Positions 1-7,734 of a DNA stretch of 44,762 nucleotides are shown one piece after another (position 1 is the stretch's first letter; each line of letters opens with the position of its first letter). Source of the stretch: Acidihalobacter sp. (lineage in GTDB: Bacteria; Pseudomonadota; Gammaproteobacteria; DSM-5130; Acidihalobacteraceae); contig JALUXU010000051.1 of assembly GCA_027013225.1 (NCBI GenBank), positions 1 through 44,762 on the forward strand. Reading direction: 5' to 3'. The translations under genes and the position numbers were made by a program. Below the pieces are notes generated by a model, which worked only from the letters and a program-made list of their open reading frames with translations, had not been told where the DNA came from and searched no databases.

Positions 1-135
1 AACTGTTCGGGTTGTGGTCAGATGAGGGGGAGGCGATCCGTGCTGCTAGCGGTGTGCGTCACCAAGGCTGTGTCGACCTACCTCCCCCGAGCCTCAACAT
101 AACGCTTTTTGGATATACAAGGCTGTCAAGTGATC
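1..135. other. Short stretch without recognisable gene
   Basis: No open frame on either strand survives here. There is an 8-base inverted repeat (GGGGGAGG at 26-33, CCTCCCCC at 81-88) with a 47-base gap, too far apart for a convincing terminator of hpnH. Confidence 0.4.
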
Positions 136-1278
136 TCAGCCATTACTTCCGGTTTTCTGGCGCGGTGCGTGCTCGGCATTAGGAGTATGGATGGGAATAA
201 CCCGCGCCACCCCTTTTTTACCAGCTGCAGCGGGCAGTCCTTCGGCTGGATCGGGCGCCATAGCCCCTTCCGTTCGGGGGCCCGCAAGGGATACCTTCAG
301 CGCCTTAAGAGGATGCGCTACGGCATCGTTTACCGCTGTCGGCTCGAAACCGCAATGCGCCATGCAATTGGAACATTTTGGGTTATTGCCAACGCCATAG
401 GCGTCCCAATCTGTTTCGTTCATGAGTTCGTCGAAGCTTGCCGCATAACCCTCATCGACCAACAAATAACAAGGACGTTGCCAACCGAAGACGTTGCGGG
501 TTGGATTCCCCCACGGGGTGCACGCATAACTCTGATTACCGGCAAGGTAGTCAAGATACAAGGAGGAATGGTTTAGGGGCCATTTTTTCTTGCGACGCTT
601 GAATACATCGCGGAACAATTGCTTGGTTTGCGTGCGCTGCAGGAATAAATCCTGCCGTGGGGCATGCTCATAACTGAAGCCTGGCGAAACGGTGATCCCC
701 TCGACACCGAGCTCGGTCGCGAAATCGAAGAAATCAGCAATCTCCTCCGGGGTTTCTCCCTGGAAAAGAGTGCAGTTAATAGTGACCCGAAATCCTTTCT
801 CGACGACTTCACGGATGACGGGTACCACGCGGTCGAACACGCCCTCCTGAGAGACCGAGGCATCATGTCGTTCGCGATTACCATCGAGATGAATGGAGAA
901 GGTCAGATAGGGGGAGGGCTCATAATCTCCCAAACGTTTTTTCAGCAACAAGGCGTTTGTGCACAAATACACGAACTTGCGGCGTTCGATCATGCCGCGC
1001 ACGATTTGAGGCATTTCCTTGTGAACAAGAGGTTCGCCTCCCGCGATCGATACTACGGGCGCACCGCATTCATCAGCCGCGGCCAGGCATTCATCAACAC
1101 TCAAACGCTTGTTGAGAACCTCATCAGGATAGTCGATCTTGCCACAGCCGGCGCAGGCGAGATTGCAGCGAAACAGCGGCTCGAGCATCAATACGAGAGG
1201 ATACCGCTCCTGACGTTTGAGTTTTTTGCCCATGATGTAACGGGCTATCTGGAATTGCTGACGTAATGGCACACCCAT
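136..1278 (-). CDS. hpnH: Adenosyl-hopene transferase HpnH (radical SAM)
   Basis: 380 residues. HpnH joins the 5'-deoxyadenosyl group of SAM to the hopene side chain, the first step towards extended (C35) hopanoids of the outer membrane. Near residue 40 the radical SAM cluster motif CNLACAGC (CxxxCxxC) is visible, followed by the SAM-binding GGEPL. The C-terminal part holds the extra cysteines (CSNCMAHC) typical of the family. I chose the ATG at 1278 because AGTGGAG lies 8 bases before it; a longer frame to 1302 would add eight unremarkable residues. The protein reads away from the PsiE-like gene. The other hopanoid genes must lie elsewhere, since the 135 bases beyond its stop hold no frame I recognise. 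The last ~40 residues are low-complexity and probably variable. Confidence 0.9.
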   Translation of the reverse strand: MGVPLRQQFQIARYIMGKKLKRQERYPLVLMLEPLFRCNLACAGCGKIDYPDEVLNKRLSVDECLAAADECGAPVVSIAGGEPLVHKEMPQIVRGMIERRKFVYLCTNALLLKKRLGDYEPSPYLTFSIHLDGNRERHDASVSQEGVFDRVVPVIREVVEKGFRVTINCTLFQGETPEEIADFFDFATELGVEGITVSPGFSYEHAPRQDLFLQRTQTKQLFRDVFKRRKKKWPLNHSSLYLDYLAGNQSYACTPWGNPTRNVFGWQRPCYLLVDEGYAASFDELMNETDWDAYGVGNNPKCSNCMAHCGFEPTAVNDAVAHPLKALKVSLAGPRTEGAMAPDPAEGLPAAAGKKGVARVIPIHTPNAEHAPRQKTGSNG

Positions 1279-1529
1279 GTTGTTGGCTCCACTTCGATTC
1301 ATTGCCAGTATCCATCGTGCGAACCCGCCGCCGAAAGCGCGTCACCAGTGATCCGCGTGCTCGATTCGAGGCTGTCAGATCTTGAGCTTCACACGATAGA
1401 AGATAAGTTCACGGCATTTTGCACTATCTAGGCCCTCCTTCCAAGTTTTGCTTATGTTTCTTCTTGACGGCAAAATATGGACAACGCGCTTGTTGGACTA
1501 TTGCAGTCGAATTCTACTGGGGGCGCATC

Positions 1530-1997
1530 ATGACATTTAACGTAAAAAAAATCTTCGAACGAGTAACCGGCCTGGTGTTTGCCGTGATGCTGCTTTTCCT
1601 GTCCATCGGCATCATCATCGGCACGATTCGGCTGTTCGCCTTGTTATATGATCTTATCGTCAGCAAACACATCATGACCAACTATGTGCATGTCATTTCT
1701 CAAGTGCTGGCGTTATTCATTCTTATCGAATTGACCCGTTCCCTAGTCGAATACTTTGAAGTCAAACGAGTACGATTGACTTTCATCATCGACGCAGCAA
1801 TTGTTTTTGTATTGCGTGATGTAATGATTGGATTGTTCGAATCCAAACTGGAAGTCATGACGCTGTATGCATTGAGCGCCTTGCTACTGGTGCTTGGACT
1901 GCTGCGTATCGGCTCTATTGTCGTGCATCAACGTTATCTCATGCTCAACCGAAGCTACGGCAGGGGAGAAATCATAGATGAGGACGAGCTGTCATGA
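1530..1997 (+). CDS. PsiE-family inner-membrane protein
   Basis: 155 residues with four predicted membrane helices (about residues 13-35, 50-72, 85-103 and 112-130). The layout and the conserved ELxRS...E stretch between helices 2 and 3 fit the PsiE family, named for phosphate-starvation-inducible E. coli PsiE; the molecular function is unknown. The frame opens at 1419, but the ATG at 1530 is preceded by TGGGGG and starts the first conserved helix. It lies 45 bases before gltA on the same strand and may be cotranscribed. A second PsiE-like protein is at 40452-40901; the two are distant in sequence. Confidence 0.75.
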   Translation: MTFNVKKIFERVTGLVFAVMLLFLSIGIIIGTIRLFALLYDLIVSKHIMTNYVHVISQVLALFILIELTRSLVEYFEVKRVRLTFIIDAAIVFVLRDVMIGLFESKLEVMTLYALSALLLVLGLLRIGSIVVHQRYLMLNRSYGRGEIIDEDELS

Positions 1998-2042
1998 TTT
2001 ATAACTGACAGTTGAAATCATCGTTCACCAGGAGAGCAACAA

Positions 2043-3350
2043 ATGAGCAAAGACACCGTGACGATCACCGATAATGCTACCGGCCGCAGTATTGAGCTGC
2101 CGGTATTGCACGGCACCGCAGGCCCCTCAGCGATTGACGTGCGCTCCCTGTTCAAGTCACTCGGCTACTTCACCTTCGACCCGGGTTTCATGTCCACTGC
2201 CAGCTGCAAAAGCGCGATCACCTTCATTGATGGCGAACAGGGAATTTTGCGCTACCGGGGCTATCCGATTGAACAACTGGCCGAACACAGCAGTTATCTT
2301 GAGGTCTGCTATCTGTTGCTGTACGGCGAGCTGCCGAACACCGCCGAATTCGATTCATTCTCTTCCAGTATCAAGCGCCACGCTCTTTTACACGAAGCCA
2401 TGCGCCGCTTTGTAAGCGCTTTTCGCCATGATGCCCATCCCATGGCCATCATGGTCGGTGTGGTTGGCGCCCTGGCCGCATTTTATGGGGATGCCACCAA
2501 TGTCCATGACCCGAGCGTGCGTGAACTGGCTTCTCACCGCTTGATCGCCAAAATGCCCACTATCGCGGCCTGGAGCTACAAGCATTCCATAGGCGAACCG
2601 TTCATCTACCCGAACAACAGCCTGGGTTTCGCCGAGAACTTCCTGCATATGATGTTTTCCGTCCCGGCCGAGCCCTTCAAACCCGATCCTCGCATCGTCA
2701 AGGCGCTGGACCTGATCCTGATTCTGCATGCCGACCATGAACAAAACGCCTCCACATCCACCGTTCGCCTGACGGGCAGTTCCGAAGCCAGCCCCTTTGC
2801 CGCCGTATCGGCCGGCATCGGTTCCTTGTGGGGCCCTTCGCACGGCGGCGCCAATGAAGCCGTGATCCGCATGCTCGAAGAAATCGTCGAATCAGGCAAA
2901 CCGGTACAACATTACATAGACCGCGCCAAAGACAAGAACGACCGTTACCGTCTGATGGGTTTCGGACATCGTGTCTACAAGAATTATGATCCACGCGCGC
3001 GCATCATTCGCCAGGCCTGTTACGAGGTATTGGAGACTTTGAGCGATGATCATGCCAACAAGGCCTTGTTCGATACTGCGATGGAACTCGAGCGCATCGC
3101 CCTGGAAGACGACTATTTCAAGGAGCGAAAGCTGTATCCCAATGTAGACTTTTATTCCGGAATCATCTTGCGTGCCATCGGCATTCCCATGAATATGTTC
3201 ACGGTCGTCTTCGCCATGGCTCGGGTGGTCGGTTGGCTGGCGCACTGGAACGAGATGATGAGCGATCCCGATGCCCGGATCGCCCGTCCGCGGCAACTGT
3301 ATGTCGGCAAGGTTGAGCGCGATTATGTGGGGATCGACAAGCGCGGTTGA
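2043..3350 (+). CDS. gltA: Citrate synthase
   Basis: 435 residues, full length for the Gram-negative hexameric (type II) citrate synthases, which condense acetyl-CoA with oxaloacetate to open the TCA cycle. Catalytic elements are visible: the histidine in [15 protein letters not shown], the second histidine in [13 protein letters not shown], and the aspartate in PNVDFYSG. The N-terminal beta domain (residues 1-60) found in the NADH-sensitive type II enzymes is present. The start has AGGAG nine bases upstream. Downstream after 65 bases comes a small DUF2892 gene and then a strong terminator, so gltA is probably transcribed with that gene and perhaps with the PsiE-like gene before it. Confidence 0.97.
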   Translation: MSKDTVTITDNATGRSIELPVLHGTAGPSAIDVRSLFKSLGYFTFDPGFMSTASCKSAITFIDGEQGILRYRGYPIEQLAEHSSYLEVCYLLLYGELPNTAEFDSFSSSIKRHALLHEAMRRFVSAFRHDAHPMAIMVGVVGALAAFYGDATNVHDPSVRELASHRLIAKMPTIAAWSYKHSIGEPFIYPNNSLGFAENFLHMMFSVPAEPFKPDPRIVKALDLILILHADHEQNASTSTVRLTGSSEASPFAAVSAGIGSLWGPSHGGANEAVIRMLEEIVESGKPVQHYIDRAKDKNDRYRLMGFGHRVYKNYDPRARIIRQACYEVLETLSDDHANKALFDTAMELERIALEDDYFKERKLYPNVDFYSGIILRAIGIPMNMFTVVFAMARVVGWLAHWNEMMSDPDARIARPRQLYVGKVERDYVGIDKRG

Positions 3351-3415
3351 CGCATTGACTAAAGTCGCCTGCCACCCCATATTGTAAGCACTCCACAACC
3401 ATTGAGGATTTCATC

Positions 3416-3619
3416 ATGACTATCGATCGTATCGTTTTAGCTCTTGCCGGCGCGATGATTATGGCCAGCCTGATTCTGTATTACTGGGTCAGCCCCTACT
3501 GGCTTTGGCTCACCGCCTTCGTGGGCCTCAACATGTTTCAAGCCGCTTTCTCCGGTTTCTGCCCGCTGGCCAAAATACTCAAGGCCATCGGTTTCAAACC
3601 GGGCGAAGCCTTCCACTAA
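3416..3619 (+). CDS. DUF2892 (YgaP-type) small membrane protein
   Basis: 67 residues with two hydrophobic helices (about 8-26 and 32-48) and the family signature [17 protein letters not shown], in which the FCP cysteine is conserved. In other bacteria this domain is fused to rhodanese (YgaP) or encoded beside sulfide and persulfide enzymes. Here the persulfide dioxygenase operon begins 230 bases downstream, so a link to sulfane-sulfur handling is plausible, although a terminator separates them. GAGGA precedes the ATG at a usable distance. Confidence 0.8.
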   Translation: MTIDRIVLALAGAMIMASLILYYWVSPYWLWLTAFVGLNMFQAAFSGFCPLAKILKAIGFKPGEAFH

Positions 3620-3727
3620 GGCTGCGCGTACACAAGCAGACTCATAGGTTCCCCCGCAGACTCGCGTCTCGGCGGATCGCGGGTCTAAAAGCGGCTTGTT
3701 GCGATCAATATGCTTTAACAACCCTCC

Positions 3728-3752
3728 AAAGCCCGGCTTGCCGGGCTTTTTT
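3728..3752 (+). terminator. Rho-independent terminator after gltA/DUF2892
   Basis: Stem AAAGCCCGGC / GCCGGGCTTT with a two-base centre, followed by a T-run. It ends the gltA-DUF2892 unit and isolates the next operon. Confidence 0.9.
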
Positions 3753-3780
3753 ATATTTGACCAAGAGAATCACTCAGGTA

Positions 3781-3809
3781 TTGACTCGGGTGATAAATCA
3801 TGTTGATAT
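3781..3809 (+). promoter_or_regulatory. Sigma-70 promoter of the sulfide/persulfide operon
   Basis: TTGACT (3781-3786), a 17-base spacer and TGATAT (3804-3809), about 40 bases before the ATG of the dioxygenase and just after a terminator. The match to consensus and the position make it a good candidate; transcription is not demonstrated. Confidence 0.6.
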
Positions 3810-3849
3810 ACCCATTAGTATTTAACCGAATTTTAATGGAGTATACGCC

Positions 3850-4536
3850 ATGATCATCTTTCGTCAGCTTTTCGAGTCCGACACCTCCACCTACACTTAC
3901 CTGCTGGCCGACCCCTTGAGCCGTGAAGGCATCATCATCGATCCGGTCAAGGAACAGCATGAACGCGATCTCGAGCTCATCCGCGAACTCGGCATCGATC
4001 TGCGCTACAGCATAGAAACTCATGTGCATGCCGATCATGTCACTGGTTCCGGGCTGATCCGCGAGGCAACCGGCGCCAAGGTTGTCACCGGCATGGCCAC
4101 CGGCCTCGACTGCTCGGACATTTTGATCGCCGACGGCGAAACCCTGACCTTCGGCGATGAAGTGCTCACCGCCATCGCCACACCGGGACATACCGACGGA
4201 TGCACAACCTACCGCTGGCGTGACCGCCTGTTCACCGGCGATACCTTGCTGATCAACGCCTGCGGGCGTACCGATTTCCAGCAGGGCGATGCCGGCAAGC
4301 TATACGACAGCATCCAGAAACTGTTCGCATTTTTCGATGAAACCTTAGTCTTTCCCGGCCATGACTACGAAGGCCGCCGGGTTTCCAGCATCGGGCAGGA
4401 AAAAGCGATCAATCCGCGCCTGGCAGGCAAGTCTCGTGAAGAATTCATCAATATCATGAACGGCCTGGATTTGCCTTACCCGCGCCATATAGACCGGGCG
4501 CTTCCGGCCAATCAGAGTTGCGGTCTCGCTGCCTGA
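3850..4536 (+). CDS. ETHE1-like persulfide dioxygenase (metallo-beta-lactamase fold)
   Basis: 228 residues. Enzymes of this group oxidise glutathione persulfide to sulfite with O2 at a mononuclear iron. The metal motif HVHADH (about residue 58), the later GHTDGC histidine, the GDTLLINACGRTDFQQGD stretch and FPGHDY supply the ligands expected for the ETHE1/Blh subgroup; GRTDFQ is typical of persulfide dioxygenases rather than glyoxalase II. The start has GGAG 8 bases upstream. It is the first gene of an operon with the duplicated-domain protein and an SQR-like flavoprotein, which fits sulfide to persulfide to sulfite oxidation. Confidence 0.88.
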   Translation: MIIFRQLFESDTSTYTYLLADPLSREGIIIDPVKEQHERDLELIRELGIDLRYSIETHVHADHVTGSGLIREATGAKVVTGMATGLDCSDILIADGETLTFGDEVLTAIATPGHTDGCTTYRWRDRLFTGDTLLINACGRTDFQQGDAGKLYDSIQKLFAFFDETLVFPGHDYEGRRVSSIGQEKAINPRLAGKSREEFINIMNGLDLPYPRHIDRALPANQSCGLAA

Positions 4537-4573
4537 TCAGAGCTACCGTCAAAACGAAGCAAGGAGAATAAAT

Positions 4574-5215
4574 ATGCAAAACAATGGCAATGGAAACGGA
4601 CCTGGCGGCATGGGCCGGGGCATGGGCCGGGGCATGGGCCGGGGCATGGGTGAAGGCATGGGCCGCCAAAGAGGCGCCCAGGGGCCGATTTCCAGGGACG
4701 CCGCCGAGGATCTGCATGCACGGCAGGCTGCCCTGGGCATAGACGAACAGGAAATGCAGCGCATGCACATGGCCGGCATGGATGAGCAAAAAATGCAGCG
4801 CCACCGGCACGACCAACAGGTATTTCATACCCTGCTGGAACATCACCAAGAACTCAAGCGTGAGGTAGAAAACCTACCCAATGGCATCCGCTCAGTGACC
4901 ACTTCCGACAACCCGGAACTCGCCGCATTGATCATCGAGCACGCCCACGTCATGCACAAGCGCTTGCAGGAAGGGTTCGGCCTGCGTCACTGGGATCCGG
5001 CGTTTCCCGAAATCTTTGCCCGCGCCGACGCCGTGCATATGGAAATCCGCAACCTCCCCAACGGGGTGGAAACCTTGGAGACCAGCGAGGATCCCAATGT
5101 AGTCAAACTGATCCAGGCACACGGCGCCGTGGTCAGCGGCTTTGTGCGCGAAGGCTTCGCCGCTGCCCAGCGCTCAAGTCCCTTGCCCGCGGATTACCAG
5201 CGCGCCGTCACCTGA
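4574..5215 (+). CDS. Unknown protein: Gly-Met-Arg repeats plus two copies of an NLPNG domain
   Basis: 213 residues, family not recognised. Residues 12-31 are four-residue G-M-G-R repeats, encoded by five 12-base units. Residues 45-80 are rich in Met, Gln and His. Then follow two related segments of about 50 residues (about 80-140 and 150-200). Each carries NLPNG, a T-TS-(D/E)-(N/D)P stretch, an LI-x-x-H/xxHxxV helix and EGF, so the C-terminal part is an internal duplication. No signal peptide or membrane helix is seen. Good Shine-Dalgarno AAGGAG. It lies 37 bases after the persulfide dioxygenase and 22 bases before the SQR-like gene, so a role in sulfur or metal binding is inferred, not shown. 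Confidence 0.8.
   Translation: MQNNGNGNGPGGMGRGMGRGMGRGMGEGMGRQRGAQGPISRDAAEDLHARQAALGIDEQEMQRMHMAGMDEQKMQRHRHDQQVFHTLLEHHQELKREVENLPNGIRSVTTSDNPELAALIIEHAHVMHKRLQEGFGLRHWDPAFPEIFARADAVHMEIRNLPNGVETLETSEDPNVVKLIQAHGAVVSGFVREGFAAAQRSSPLPADYQRAVT
4607..4666 (+). repeat. Five 12-bp tandem units in the unknown protein gene
   Basis: Unit GGCATGGGCCGG, five times, the fourth diverged to end in TGAA and the last ending in CGC. It encodes the Gly-Met-Gly-Arg repeats. Such repeats change copy number easily. Confidence 0.9.
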
Positions 5216-5237
5216 ACGAAAACGAGAGGAAGCCACC

Positions 5238-6386
5238 ATGCATAGAATCACTGTCATCGGCGCTGGTTTCGGCGCGCTCACTGCCGTACGCGAACTGCGC
5301 CGGCACGACCAAACCGCCGAAATCACCCTCATCGCCCCCAAGGCTGAGCTGATCTATCTGCCCAGCCTGATCTGGATTCCTGCGGGAATACGACAACCTG
5401 AAGATCTACGCATCAATCTGCATGCGTTCTTTGCCACGCACAAGGTCAAGCATGTCGCCGCGCGGGTCACCGCCATCGAACAGGGCGGACGACGGGTGGT
5501 GACGGACGGTGACACGGCCGTGGACAACGATGGCCTGATCATTGCCGCTGGTGGGCGTTTTCTCAAAAAACTGCCCGGTATCGAACATGCCATCACCATA
5601 TGTGAAGGCATCGAGGCGGCGGTTACTATTCGCGATCGCCTGAACGATATGCAAAACGGCACTATTGCCGTCGGCTTCGGCGCCAATCCGAAAGAACCCG
5701 CCTCGGTACGCGGTGGCCCCATGTTCGAACTGCTGTTCGGCCTTGACAACCTGCTGAAACGGCAAGGTCGGCGGGATAAATTCAAGCTGGTATTCTTCAA
5801 TGGAGCATCCCGTCCAGGGGCGCGTCTCGGCGACAAAGCCGTGGACAGGCTGCTGGACGAGATGAAAAAACGCGATATTGAAACCCGCCTCGGCCACAAA
5901 CCCGTTCGTTTCGAGGCAGACAAGGTAGTCACGGAAGCGGAGGAATTCCCAGCGGACCTGATCCTGTTCATGCCGGGCATGACCGGGCCTGATTTCGCGC
6001 CTTCGTCCGGGCTTGCGCTTTCATCCGGCGGCCTTATTCAAGCCGATGAACATGCCCGCGCCACGGGCGCAGAACGGGTTTATGTGGCCGGCGACTCCGG
6101 CAGCTTCCCGGGCCCGGAGTGGGCGCCCAAGCAGGCGCACATGGCCGACCTCCAGGCCGAAGCGGCCGCGCGTAATCTGCTCGACGAGCTGACCGGCAGA
6201 GAACCGACTCATACCTTCAAGACCGAACTGGTATGCATCATCGACACCCTGGAGACCGGCATTCTGGTCTTCCGGAATCCCAAACGCGGATTTATCACTC
6301 CGCCCAGCCGCCTCCTGCATTTTGCAAAACGCAGCTTCGAACACAACTATCTGCAGCGTTACCGTCGTCCGAAACCGATGCGCTGA
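5238..6386 (+). CDS. SQR-like FAD-dependent oxidoreductase
   Basis: 382 residues of the sulfide:quinone oxidoreductase / flavocytochrome c sulfide dehydrogenase superfamily, which oxidises sulfide and passes electrons through FAD to quinone or cytochrome. The N-terminal FAD motif GAGFGALTA (residues 8-16), the second GGRFLKKLPG region and the C-terminal VYVAGDSG flavin motif are visible. Only two cysteines sit in plausible redox positions, C122 (ICEGIEAA) and C333 (LVCIIDT), so it differs from the classic three-cysteine type I enzyme. The C-terminal segment after 350 is amphipathic and could attach to the membrane. Start chosen at 5238 after GAGAGGA; the frame itself opens earlier inside the previous gene. 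Last gene of the operon. Confidence 0.82.
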   Translation: MHRITVIGAGFGALTAVRELRRHDQTAEITLIAPKAELIYLPSLIWIPAGIRQPEDLRINLHAFFATHKVKHVAARVTAIEQGGRRVVTDGDTAVDNDGLIIAAGGRFLKKLPGIEHAITICEGIEAAVTIRDRLNDMQNGTIAVGFGANPKEPASVRGGPMFELLFGLDNLLKRQGRRDKFKLVFFNGASRPGARLGDKAVDRLLDEMKKRDIETRLGHKPVRFEADKVVTEAEEFPADLILFMPGMTGPDFAPSSGLALSSGGLIQADEHARATGAERVYVAGDSGSFPGPEWAPKQAHMADLQAEAAARNLLDELTGREPTHTFKTELVCIIDTLETGILVFRNPKRGFITPPSRLLHFAKRSFEHNYLQRYRRPKPMR

Positions 6387-6428
6387 AACCCAGTGCGCGC
6401 CGCATCGTTCCGCGGACCGCAGACTGTC

Positions 6429-6662
6429 TCAGCCATAGGAACCATCTCCTGAATCGACCTGGCGGCGTAGGGCCATGGCCCGGCCCAGCGCCTGCAGTTC
6501 GGCGTGGCCGAGGCGGCGGGCCGCCAGAGGGAACACGGCCTGGTCTTCGAAGCGCACGTGCGCGCGTTCGAGGGCGTCGCAAAAATGCATGATGCGGTGG
6601 TGGCAGCCAGCGAACAGCGTAAGCGGTTCGTCGAAGCCGGCGGCGGGCGGCTGGATCAGCAT
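6429..6662 (-). pseudogene. Hemerythrin-domain gene with internal deletion
   Basis: 77 residues. The first part (AGFDEPLTLFAGCHHRIMHFC) and the last part (AHVRFEDQ...LGRAMALRR) match the two ends of the 180-residue hemerythrin at 13227-13769, but the ~100 central residues, including the HHxxE iron-ligand helices, are absent. The join falls exactly at an LER tripeptide that occurs at both edges of the missing segment in the paralogue, as expected from deletion between short direct repeats. It keeps an ATG with GGAG upstream and overlaps the globin stop by 7 bases, so it may still be translated, but it cannot form the usual diiron four-helix bundle. Confidence 0.75.
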
Positions 6663-6988
6663 GGGGCTCGCTCCGCGATCAGGCTCAGACTGCGGCCCAT
6701 GGCCTGGGCGCGCGCCAGCCATTGGGCGGCGAGATCGGACGGCAGGTGGGCGTGCAGGCAGTCTTCGAACAGGGCCAGCCAGTGGCGGATCTCTTCGCCG
6801 CGCACGCCGATGGCCGCATGGGCGTCCGCCACGCGATAGCGGTAGGGCGCGTACGCCGGACCGCCGAGGGAGACCCACCAGAAATGGGTCAGTTTGGCTT
6901 CGTGCGCAGGCCAGTCTTCGACCACGGCAGCGAAACGCGGGCCGAGCAGAGGGTCTCGGCGCACGCGGGCATAGAAGTCCTGGACCAC
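6656..6988 (-). pseudogene. Group III truncated hemoglobin, 5' end lost into an upstream gene
   Basis: The readable part is 110 residues from a GTG at 6988 and matches truncated (2-on-2) globins: FYARVRRDPLLGPRF, HEAKLTHFWW and a later histidine in DAHAAIG before the RHWLALFE helix. These proteins bind O2 or NO. Homologous N-terminal sequence continues in frame upstream of the GTG (TAEHIGLGAIRR aligns with the first helix) but contains no ATG, GTG or TTG; instead the frame runs back into the tail of the DUF336 gene as far as its TAG at 7079-7081. A GTG start would remove the first helix. I infer loss of the original start by deletion; a functional shortened globin is less likely. Confidence 0.7.
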
Positions 6989-7078
6989 GCGCCGAATGGC
7001 GCCCAGGCCGATGTGTTCGGCAGTGTTCCGGGGCCGGGCGGACAGGGCGGAAGTGGGGGCGCGAAACGATAAGGCCGC

Positions 7079-7351
7079 CTAGGCTTTTTCGCGGCTGATC
7101 TTCAGCGTCAATACGGAGGCGTAGGTATCGCGCAATACGACCTGCGGATTGCCGCCGCGATCGAGCACCGTGACCGCCACCGAGACCCCTTTGCCGCGGC
7201 AGGTCTTGATGGTTTGTTTGGCGATATGAAGCGCCGTGTCCAGACTGAGCTGTGGCACGCGCACCGCGGGCGGCGGTGGCGCCGCTGTAGCCGCCGCGGC
7301 GAGCAGGAAGAATGCAACGCCTGTCAGCAGACGATGAATTGGGCGGCCCAT
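7079..7351 (-). pseudogene. DUF336 (GlcG/HbpS-like) secreted protein, stopped and truncated
   Basis: 90 residues from the ATG at 7351 (GGGGAAG just upstream), with a clear signal peptide (residues 1-25, ending AAAATAAP) and the first half of a DUF336 domain: LSLDTALHIAK, VSVAVTVLDRGGNPQVVLRD, LKISREKA. Family members continue KAYTALSFRxPT. Here a TAG stands where the Tyr codon belongs, and the same frame continues AALSFRAPTSALSA to about 7040 before running into globin sequence. So the gene has both a nonsense codon and a deleted C-terminal half. TAG is used as an ordinary stop elsewhere in the window (for example tauE and tolA), so recoding is unlikely. Confidence 0.75.
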
Positions 7352-7734
7352 GTCTCTTCCCCTTCGGCTGGTGGTCATTGATTAAAGAGACGGCGGCCCA
7401 CGCCGGTTTATTTCCTCATAACGGCGCCTCCGGCAGCGCAAGGTCAGGAGGTCTTGCGCACCGCGCCCAAGTCAGAGCCAGCGGGTTTGAGCGGCGCTTC
7501 AGCCGCTCACCCCGTGTTCGTGGCATGAAAGGCAATTTCAGGCCAGCGTTCCTGCATCATCTGCAGGTTTACCTGGGTGGGCGCGATATAGACCAGATCG
7601 CCGCCGTGGTCCAATGCGGATGGTCCCGTGGTTGTGGATGCCGATGACTAAGCACGCATCACTTCACATTCCGCCTTGCATCCTTTGTCATCCGCATGCG
7701 TCTTCCTAGGCAAACAACCTAAAGGAGATAGTTG
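7352..7734. other. Gene-poor stretch holding the prfC remnant
   Basis: 383 bases without an intact gene. It holds the prfC fragments (7507-7648), a weak hairpin GAGCGGC/GCCGCTC at 7489-7508 just past the remnant's stop, and the unidentified upstream region of the rhodanese operon with the Shine-Dalgarno AAAGGAG at 7721-7727. No clear promoter was seen. Confidence 0.5.
7507..7648 (-). pseudogene. prfC (release factor 3) remnant, two fused fragments
   Basis: Reading the minus strand, 7648 to 7610 encodes [13 protein letters not shown], the conserved domain II strand of peptide chain release factor 3. At about 7610-7617 the frame shifts and the sequence becomes [18 protein letters not shown]...[10 protein letters not shown] ending at TGA 7507-7509, which is the extreme C-terminus of RF3. 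Some 170 residues between these points, and everything before them, are missing. The join lies in CGCATTGGA, which could be shared by both native sites, so a microhomology deletion is likely. In the same frame after the stop, 7444-7506 could encode a further 20 residues of unknown origin. Confidence 0.7.

Noticed and set aside
7079-7081. TAG as a recoded codon
   Set aside because: tauE and tolA end with TAG, so TAG acts as a stop here. Pyrrolysine-type or suppressor readthrough has no support in the window.
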